Shown one piece after another: positions 25,290-35,419 of a stretch of DNA of 64,000 nt (position 1 is its first letter; each line of letters starts with the position of its first letter). The notes beneath the pieces were generated by a model. The model was not told the origin of the DNA. It made no database searches and saw nothing but the letters and a program-made list of their open reading frames with translations. A program made the translations under genes and the position numbers. This DNA is from Syncephalis fuscata (Eukaryota; Zoopagomycota; Zoopagomycetes; Zoopagales; Piptocephalidaceae), in assembly GCA_025786725.1 (NCBI GenBank), contig JAHLTZ010000010.1:434001-498000 (forward strand), given 5' to 3'.

Positions 25290-26668
25290 CTTGTCGTTGT
25301 TTTTTAACGTAATAAGGCACACGCGTAAAGAAGAAGATGCAATGAACTAAAGAAGAGAAACGCAGCTGTTGCAGTTAGCACAGGCAAGTCGAACTGAAAC
25401 CGTTGGTTTAACACTTACTTGACGCGACCTTCACGTAAATAGCCACACCGTAGTTTTCAACAACAACAACCGGAAAGCAAGAAGAATAAAGAGAAAAGCT
25501 TATCGGTCAACAGTCGTAATAAAGCTATTTGACAGCATAGGCGAGTACATCACTCAATGAGCGATAAGCACTGTGTTGTGTGTGGGGGATGCCAATGTTA
25601 CACGGTTCAGGTTGCCTCATTAGGCGAATAGAGGCGATAATGGTTATCAGTAGACGGATTTTGTTAAAAAATTTTCATATTCATTCGATAAACGACGAAA
25701 GAAAAGCGATATGTTTTATCGTTATCGATTAGATGATTATCTGTAGCGTTATCGGAAGATAGGTTTAGTAAAACACGGTCAAAGTCTATCAGGCAATACA
25801 AATGGCTAGCTGCTGATAGTCATAAAAGTCACAAGTCATTTCAGAATACTAACTCGCTAACAGATTAATAAGACTAATACTGTAACACTATAGTAATAAC
25901 ACTATAATACTATAATATTATTAATAATAAAAGTACATTTCCACTCAGTTTATATGCTTTGCGTATTTCAAAATACATGTTATTTTAATCATAATGACGA
26001 TATTGCAAATATGTTTGGCAACTTTGGGCTTAACTTACGTACGTATGATTATAATGACGTATGCCAGTAGCGTAAGTGATTTGCAGTGCTGAGCCAAACC
26101 AGCAATATTTATTTACCTTTAATTTCCATAACAAATGATAGACTGACATCATGATTTTGTCATAGTTCAATCAATAAACATGTCCAAATAACAAGTATTA
26201 TGTGTCATCTGATCCATGAGGATTTTATTAACCGTTAGATAACTTTTAATCACGTTAACATACGGCAATGCCAAGGTGTTGTTTAGTAGATACGTTCTAG
26301 TACATTTGCTTAATAATTACAATAAAATATGTTTCAAATACTATGATACAACCATTGCCTACAGATATTACAGTCTAGCTTTATTAGTAGCATTTGCCAC
26401 AAACTTATGCATATGTCTTTATCTGGTGGATGAGTAGCTTCATGCGCAAGCCATCGATAACGCTACTTCACATAGTAATCCAATAGACGGCGTCGAAGCT
26501 GAACAACCATCCGATGGTAACCAGCAGATAATTGTCACAGAAAGGTTTGGCCTATGGCTATCGTCATTTGGCCTCTTCTTCTCTTTCTCATCTTCTTAAA
26601 CAAGTGCTCGCAGTTGGTTAGGCGGCCGTGGTTGCTTGCCAATTAGTTTTGTTTTTAGTTTTTTCGTT
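25290..26668. other. divergent intergenic region between glycogen synthase and PPN1
   Basis: About 1.4 kb between two divergently transcribed metabolic genes; it should hold both promoters. AT-rich with some repeated TATCGATT/CGATAA-like words near 25680-25760. No reading frame or RNA gene recognised. Confidence 0.55.
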
Positions 26669-28635
26669 ATGTCTATTACCAAATCCGAAAAGCATTTGCT
26701 AGGTCAGTCACTTGCTGCTAGCGAGGTAAAGCAGCATACCAATGCACGCAAGCTATGGCTATTTCCCACTCTCGCGACCAGCTTGACCCTGGCCGCCGTT
26801 TTGACGTATACGGTTGTTGAAGACCAGGCGGCATTCAACTCGCCTCGTCATTTAAAAGCTTTAAACTATGGCTATGACGAGCCACCGACCCCGTTATATG
26901 GACGGTTTCTCCATTTAACAGATATGCATCCTGACCACCATTACAAGGAAGGCAATAAGGTTAAATATCAATGTCATCGGTCACAAAAAGAATCGCCTCC
27001 TACGATTACTAGTGAGGAGGAGCGCGTAGAAAGACGTGATAGTTGGTATGAGATTAATTTACAAGCCATGCCATCATCTACCGACACGCCGCCTTAACGG
27101 TATCTGCTCATGAAGCATCGCCACAGGATGAAGAGGACACAACGATGCCCAAGTCATTTCCACGACCACCTCGCTATAAAATGGGTGATGCTAAGCCACT
27201 AGGCATGCCACTTACCAAGTGTGATAGCCCGTGGTCATTAATCAATGGCACGGTGGATTGGCTACTAAAACATGTAGTTGGTCATCGAAAGGGCCATGAA
27301 GATCACGGTAAAGAACATTTAGGTGTCGACTTTATTATATGTACAGGTGATAATGCACGGTAAGCTTTCTACATAAGTACTGTATTATTTTTGATCTTTG
27401 AAACTATTTAATATTAGACACGACTCTGATACAAAGATACCTCGTTCATTGGATCACATTATGACGGCCAATTCTAAAGTGGCGACAATGCTTGATGAGC
27501 GTCTCTCTCATGTGCCAATAGTATTTACTATCGGTAATAATGATGTTTATCCACATAATGTGATGGAAAGAGGACCAAATTATATTTTACGTGGTTTATT
27601 AAATATCTGGAAAGCATTTATACCCGAAAATCAAGTGCATGTCTTTTTAGAAGGTAAGCAATTGGCTGTTGTATGTTTCATTTAACTTATGGTAAATATG
27701 TGTGTCAATTAGGTGGTTATTTTATTAAAGAAGTGGTGCCCGATCAAATGACGGTCATTTCTCTTAATACAATCTACTTCTTCCGATCCAATCCAGTAGT
27801 CGATGGCTGTATGTCAGATGAAGATCCGGGATCTATGCAATTATTATGGCTAGAACAGCGATTGGAAGAACTAGCTGATCGTAAAATGACCACTTATATT
27901 ATTGGCCATGTATCCCCATCTCCCCTTTTATATCATCCTCAATGTTTACGACGCTATTCACAAATTGTACGTCGATGGGGTGGATTTGCTAATCAAGATA
28001 CATCGTTGAATAAGACTCGCCATCATCGTCTTCGCGATCAAGATAAACCTGTTGTGGTGATAGGCCAGTTCTTTGGTCACTCTAACGTCGATCATTTCTA
28101 TTTCCTTGAAGAAGAGCCAGATTTTGGTCGAAAAGATAGCAAGATGGACAAAAACTGGTCATCGAAAGATTCGCTAATGATTACGGGAGCGGATTCGGAT
28201 GATTATCTGTCCAGACTATTTAGTCAGTACAAACGGGCGGGTAAAAAAGGCGCACTCGGTCCTGTAGTTCAAGTGGCACCCTCTATTATTCCTACGTATA
28301 ATCCATCGTTGCGGGTCATGACCTATGCTATGCCAAAGAATGAAAATGAGTATGCTGACTACTCGTTTGGTCAGCCCATTGATTATACACAGTACTATTT
28401 CGATTTATTGAATATCAACGGTCATCCAACACCCGATAGAAAGATGAAATCACGAATTCGTAACAATGACGATGGTGTACCTGTTACCTACGCAATTGAA
28501 TATGAAGCTCGCCAAACATATAATCTTTCTTCCCTTGTTCCATCCGAGCTTGCTCACTTGGCTGGCCGTATCTACGCGAATGATACACTTCGTCATGAGT
28601 ACATGCGTCGCTATTTCGTTAGCACTATTGAATGA
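26669..28635 (+). CDS. PPN1: vacuolar endopolyphosphatase (Ppn1-like)
   Basis: Type II membrane metallophosphatase that cuts long polyphosphate chains in the vacuole. Starts MSITKSEKHLLGQ at 26669. A membrane segment (WLFPTLATSLTLAAVLTYTV) is followed by the metallophosphatase motifs RFLHLTDMHPDHHY, ICTGDNARHDSD (split by an intron), TIGNNDVYPHN, IIGHVSPSP and IGQFFGHSNVDHFYF, each with expected metal ligands. A second intron precedes GGYFIKEVVPDQ. The frame changes between about 27060 and 27095 (QAMPSSTDTPP ends in TAA while the next frame reads ALTVSAHEASPQDEE), in a region poorly conserved in the family. An indel is more likely than an intron because no GT-AG pair tested there restored the frame. 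Third and last gene of the single-copy spacer. Confidence 0.85.
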
Positions 28636-29150
28636 TTGATGAAAGACAGCTATGATAATTGTGTGCGTTTGTGGATATCTTTAGTGTATATAAATACTGG
28701 TTGAATCTACTTTTTAGTTTTTATGATGATTCTATTGGATAAATAATATACTTTTACGCTTGTTATAATGTTACGTATTAATTTGATATTTTATTTATGA
28801 CACTGTTTCCTAATGCCACATTGATTGCATCACTATGCTAAATTTTGGCCAAAAAAAGTGTGCTAATGAACGTGTAATAATGAATTTAATTATATTGTTT
28901 ACATAAACTATATCATAATTAAAGAATCTCATTTTATATAAATAAAAGCGTAGTGCGCAGTGTAAAAGATAAAAACTTTTAGAGTTATAGCTTACTGTTA
29001 TATCTATAGCATAAATGGAACAATAAAACCAAAAGGCGCCGATTCAAGCACTCGATAGTTATATTGGATTAAGTAGCTGGCAACTGCCATATATTAAAAT
29101 GAAAAGTTGGTAGTAATTGTGATAAAAGTATGATATTATAGTCAGTATAC
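28636..29150. other. intergenic
   Basis: 3' region of PPN1 and of transporter copy 2 (tail to tail). AT-rich, nothing recognised. Confidence 0.5.
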
Positions 29151-32100
29151 TTAAATTATTGATACAGATGTATTGCTCTGGCTCATAGTTAGCAGTATAT
29201 CCAATTCACCAGAACGTTCACACAAATTACGGAATAGACTGTCTGGTCGATTGATAAGCACACTTGGCTTGTCAAATTCCACTAGACGTCCGGTATCTAT
29301 TATTTAATTAGTATAATAAACATTATTGCTGCTGTTTACAGTAACTACATACCAAGTACCATTACACGGTCATAGTCGATAATGGTGCGAAGTCGATGGC
29401 AATACACAACAGTGTAGAGTTGGTAAATTCTTGACGGATTGTCTGTTGTATTTTAGCATCTGTTTCAAAATCGACCGATGCCGTGGCTTCGTCCATAATA
29501 ATAACCTGTGCGTATGTTTAGCTGATGTATAATAAATTGCTGCTTAATAGCATGTTGCTTACCCGACTATTGCGCAGCAATGCACGTGCCATTGACAACA
29601 ACTGACGCTGACCATGACTGAAATTCGATCCATTTTCAGCCACTGGCGCATCCAAATGTTCTAGACCAACAGGTTTCTCGGCATTAATGTCTTCGTCGAT
29701 TAGATGCGTACGGCGCAATGCATTCCATAGTGCCGCGTCATCATGCATTGTAAATGGATCCAAATTACTGCGGATTGTGCCGCTGAATAGCACCGGGTCT
29801 TGTGGAATGATTGTCAAGCGTGATCGTAAATCCTTTAATCCAATGTTACTAATGTCGACGTCATCAATAAGAATTTGACCAGCATAGGCTTCCACAAATC
29901 GGAAGAATGCTACCGATAGTGTTGATTTGCCAGCACCTAATATGCAGTTGCTATTAACAATTGGTATGCACTGACCGGCATGCTAATTACCTGTTCGGCC
30001 TACAATGCCGATACGCTCACCGGGATTGACCGAAAACGATAGGTCCCGTATAACTGGGCTTTGGTCAATGGCATAGCGAATTGAAATGTTTTGTACGTCA
30101 ATTCTGCCATGTTCAGGCCACTGAATATTTGTTAGTATTATATTGCGAGTAGTTGGATTAATAACATACATTGCTAGGTGGGCGATTGTGTTCAATAATA
30201 GCTGGTGGTTCCTGTTCGAGTTTCAAGTATTCACAAATGCGCTCGACACTATTCATAGCAACGTCGACTTTAGTATACCGCTGGACCATGACCTATCAAA
30301 CAACAGTGTTAACTACTACTACTAATAAATGTATACTTACTGCTGCAGAGTTCAAAAATCCGAGTGCATAACTAAGTGCAAATCCTGCAATGTTGGCACT
30401 TATATAGTCTCGATTCCAAATAAATGTTGATGTTGCAAGAAGCGTAAATAGTACTGAAATGGCTTGAATACGACAAGTGATCCACTGGCTGGCTCCAGCT
30501 TGTAGATATGCTGGTCGTTGCATTACGTTGATATAATACAGATTCTCATCAAAAAACAATTTCTGCATACCAAATGCACGAATTGTGGCGATACCACTGT
30601 ATAATGTTAATACAAATTTATAATAGTAATCACACTTGGCTTACCTGGTTGTATCTGCACATAGTGATAGCAGCGGAGATTTATTGACAGCTTCAAGTCG
30701 TTTGAAATTGCGATTGGCTTTAACATAATAGCTCACTAGCATAAAATATGCAACGACTAAATAGCATGATTAGTTATCAATATTACATTAATGTACATAA
30801 TTATAACTTACAAACTAAAATACTTGCAATAATAAACTTTGGTACTGCAAAGCACACAATTAATAGTTGGAATATTATTTGGCTTGTATAAGCAAATACA
30901 TATTGAAGTCCAAACACTATAGTCTGGTCAATATCATTTATATCGCCACTAAAACGATTAATCAATCGTCCCACTGGTGTTTTATCCAAAAAACGAATTG
31001 ATGCATATGCTACAGTATGTAACATGGTTCTGAATATTTTACGAGAGCTGCGAAGCCCAGTTGCAAATAAACTTAAAGTTGGCACTGCAGCAAATAACAA
31101 TATTACTAGTGTGATCCACAAATAAGTGCGAACATATTTGCCATTTGTTTCTGGGGCCGAGTTGCGTGTCCAAATGACTAGCCAGTATGCTTGACCGATA
31201 ATTAATAGCTGTAATATCAAGTAAGCTGCGATTGTTAAAATCCAGAACTGATAGCCTGCCGCCTTGATATATGTTTTATATACATTGACATTAATAGCAC
31301 CACTATTATAAGATTCGTCTTCTACTAAAACACCGTCTGTGCGTATAGCTGCTGTTTCTTCATCAGAGCCGAATAGTGTGTCGTTTTGCGCATCATGCTT
31401 TGGCTTGGCATTAGAAGAGTCATTGACTTCATCCCGGTCAGAATCACTCTCGCTTGTCATTAACAGCGAAGCTAAAGCAACTGATGGCATACCAGTGGCA
31501 ACGACCTGTCCATTATTCATCAAAACAGCATATTGGGCAATAGATGCACACAAATCCACATGATGGGTGACAAGTATTCGAGTACGTCCTGCTGTTAACG
31601 GACCAGACAAGCAATTTTGCACGATGTGTCGTGCGGTGTGCGAATCAACTGCCGAAAGACAGTCATCCAACAAAAGATGTTGGTATGGGCCATACACAGC
31701 ACGCGCCAAGGCAAGTCGCTGCTTTTGGCCACCTGAAAGTGTAATGCCTTTTTCGCCAATTTGTGTGCGATCGCCGGCATCAAGTATTTCGAGATCACGC
31801 TCCAATGCACACGCATACAGAACCTGGTGATACCGTTGCTCATCATATGGCTGGCCAAATAAAATGTTTTCACGAATTGTCAGATTTTGTAGCCATGGTT
31901 GCTGTGCCACATATCCAATGTCGCTGCATGATACACCCAGTGTATTTGTATGGCGTTTAGTAGTTGGAAGGAATGCTTTGCCGTGTACATGTGGCATTTC
32001 TGTAAATGGTTAGTATACCAATATATAATGTGTTAGTTCACTTACCGCCAAGTAAGGCTAAGAGCAACGACGATTTGCCGCAGCCTGTTGGACCGGCAAT

Positions 32101-34387
32101 TATGTTGAGCTCACCGACAATAAATTCAACATTTAGCCAGTAAGACTAAAGTAGGATGCTGATGAGTCGTTACTGCTACTAGACGAGCTATCATTATTAT
32201 CAGCTAGATTCCAATGGAATTCGGCATTGACGAAACCAATACGTTCTGGATGATTGTTATTTGTAAAATTGTTTAAAGCATCCGATGGTAGAACTGGCTG
32301 TGATAAAAATGACGTGATGCGTTGTATAATAACGCGATATTGGAAATAATAATAAATACTACTAGGTAGCTGAACTATGGCTGTCCTAAGCGACTCAAGT
32401 ACGGCAATGGATGTAAAGGCAATAGTTGAAGTAAGCGTATGTTTAAAAAATATGGTGTAAACACCCAAAGTAGCTGCAGTAATCAGTACTGGGCTAATAG
32501 CACTTCCACTTGTGAAAATGGAATAATTACAAGAATCTTTCCAAATTGCGCTCAGTTCTTTCTCTCGTGCTTCATCTACACGTGCACAAACTTGTTGCTC
32601 CCAAGCAAGTAGTTTAATAATACGCAGTGATTGTAGCATCTAAATCGAATCAATATGCAATAAAAGCTAATTATGCAGCACCTACTTCATTAACGATAGA
32701 TAATCTTTTGTCGCTAGCGTTTCGATAATTTCTGATAGATTTGGAATTTAACGCAGAGACCATCCCTATAATACTATCGCAAATAATAAATGCAATCAGT
32801 CCAAATAAAGACGCAGCTCCAATAATACGCCAGAGTAATGAAAATCCAATTATAATTTGAATTATACTTCCAATATAAATATGCATTAGCGATATTACAT
32901 CACCAAGCACAGTGACATTAGAATTTAGTAAGTTTGCAACTGTGCCACCATTCCATTCTGGAGATTTGGCGCTTTTACTTGGTGTTGATTTATCTAAATT
33001 TGCTGCACGGTCTTCAGCATCAGATAAGCTCACATTTGCTGTAATTGGTATACGTCGCTTAAGACACATTTTAAAAATCTCATTTGAAATAATTGTTTTA
33101 AACTGAACTGCTGTATGTAATCCGGCCATATTGCCCAGTTGATTACATATGCTTGATACAATCATACTAGCGATTAGTCCAGTCAAATATAGCCAGGCAT
33201 GCGACTCATGCTTATGTGCATTGTTAAGATCATCCAATAAAAAGTAGAAAAATGCTGGTGTTGCAAACATAGTAATGCTCCATAATAAACCATATGTTAG
33301 CTGTATTGCTATTTGCTTCTTGCATGTCATAAATAACTTGTATGATCCAAATGACATATCTGGCCTATTATTGATATACAAGTTAGCTTTAAATACAGCA
33401 AATGCACGCCACCAACCTATACAAATCGTATTTCTTTGTAATAACTGTCGCTTGGTCCTTTTGTGGCAACTCCCACAAATCATTATTGCTTAACGTTTTC
33501 TTGGCTCCATTGGCCATAATCGGCGACATCCAACTAAACGACATCCATTCATACAGTGATGCGCTCATTTCGAGTGTTTTTACTCGCCCACTGACTGTTA
33601 CCTCCGACGACCCGCGTGTCACAAATAGTCCAATGGCTGCAATCTGCGCTCCAACAAATATTGCGAGTGCAAACTGAGTCTCGCGAATGTAGAATTCAAG
33701 CACGCCATACGTGTATCGTGCAATCATATCGGCGCATCCACTGCAATAAGCAATAGCAATCAGCAATGTCTGGTGCGTCCCACACTTGATTCTTGCCGAT
33801 TTGTCACGTCTTAGATTCATGACTGACAGCACGGTAATGTATAGCTGGCAAACATGAGCGGCTTTCAACCGTAAATCGACGTACTACTTACCCATACAAT
33901 TGTATTGCTAGCCGGAAAGTAAAGCGCCATCCGATGGTTGTGTGATCGGCGTGAAAGCTGCCACAGCACACCCCAGAGCGAGGCGGACAATGCAATCATG
34001 CTACCGACCATTTTGGTGATGTTTGCATCGATGTTATTGCGTTTGACCAAATGTCTGATGGCTGCAGCATAATCAAGTCGGTCTTTGTTTGTATTGCTTG
34101 TGTTGTTGCGTGTTTCAAAAAACATCAGTTTCCGCTCTTCTTCTTCAGATGGCTCGTGTTGGTCATTATCATCATCATCGTCGTCGCTCAATGTGCAGTC
34201 ATCTTGCAGCGGTTTGCTAGGAATACGGTGGTATGTGGTGCTGTCGTATTTACATATGTTTAGACGGCCTATTGCCAAAATAAATACCGATAGCACTACA
34301 CCCGCTATCGGGAACGCCTCAAATATAAACCTGCAGCCGTAACATCAATAAATAAATTGGAACTCAATAAAACAGTACTACTTACAT
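29151..34387 (-). CDS. ABCC/MRP-type ABC transporter, copy 2, two frameshifts
   Basis: Mirror copy of the transporter at 16665-21905, convergent with it. NBD1 is intact here, including Walker B ([14 protein letters not shown]), D-loop and H-loop region ([10 protein letters not shown]). Two single-base deletions relative to copy 1 interrupt it: near 32135, just upstream of NBD1 (SLTG then stop, where copy 1 continues), and near 29400 at the NBD2 H-loop (copy 1 reads [11 protein letters not shown]). TMD1 residues differ strongly from copy 1 over about 280 residues, including the intron between them. For example copy 2 has [15 protein letters not shown] where copy 1 has [15 protein letters not shown]. 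The two could therefore transport different substrates if functional. The stop is at 29151-29153. Confidence 0.8.
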
Positions 34388-34967
34388 GTTGTTTGTGCAA
34401 TAATTACGCTGCAATATTTTTGGTACACAACAGTTAGTGTTACAAGTAACATAAATCCAGCGTACTTACCTGTTGTTATAGAAGCAGAAATAAAAGCAAT
34501 ACTAGAAGTGTGATAGCAAAAATCAACTAAATACCAGTTAAATAGTACAAATATGATATTGTATATACTAGGAATGTACGCGTCATCAAACGCATGCCAT
34601 TACGTATTTGTTGGTTACACCGACTTTGGACTGAATGAATATATACGAGCCAAGTAATACAAAACTTTGCCATTTTCCTTAGAGATTGTACAAACTAAAT
34701 GAGTCCATTCAGTGCAGCCAGAGATCTGCATATTTATTAAATAAACGATATTGGACACTATTGGAATATGACAATGACATTGCAACAAAATACAAATACA
34801 TTATTATCACTGTATTTATGAGTTTATTTTCTTGTCCATTATTATTGTCGCATGAACACAGACCAGTGAAACAACCAAATATAGTAGTGATCGGTATATC
34901 CATTAATAATTATTTCATTAATTACAAAAATATGCAACACAGTATTCTGAGTATTAAATGTAATTAA
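29168..34967. repeat. inverted repeat 2, right arm
   Basis: Inverted copy of 16089-21888. The inner border falls inside the last codons of the transporter: the two copies end in different tails (SNTFALIN versus SNTSVSII). The spacer between the arms is about 7.3 kb and single copy. Confidence 0.95.
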
Positions 34968-35419
34968 ATAAATCACAAATATTATTATTAGAATGAATTT
35001 AAAAAAATAGCTGTATTTAATGTAACTGATTGTATTATAACACGTGGAAAAAGCTAGCTTTCTTGATAATATATATTTACATAATAAGGCTACGATGTAA
35101 TTAACTACCTAAGCGATGCATCCCATCATTAGGTCATTAAGTGTAAATAGTGCAAGATATTTTTGTATAATATTATTAATAAATTTTATATTTACGCTGA
35201 CTTATGTTAGAAATTAATACAATATATGTGCGCGAGTAGGATGCTAATACGTTTGCTGGATTGATTTTTATTAGCTATTAGATGCAAATCAAGTATAACC
35301 ATATACATAAAACTCAATTATATAACTAAAACAAAATAACGTTTTTATTACTACAAGTTTGTATAATTGAATATGCACGATCAAATACAGACTTGTTGGT
35401 AACATAATAACGCCATTAA
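34968..35419. other. intergenic between inverted repeat 2 and the microexon gene
   Basis: AT-rich 450 bp holding the 3' flank of the minus-strand gene that ends at 35420. No separate gene seen. Confidence 0.5.
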
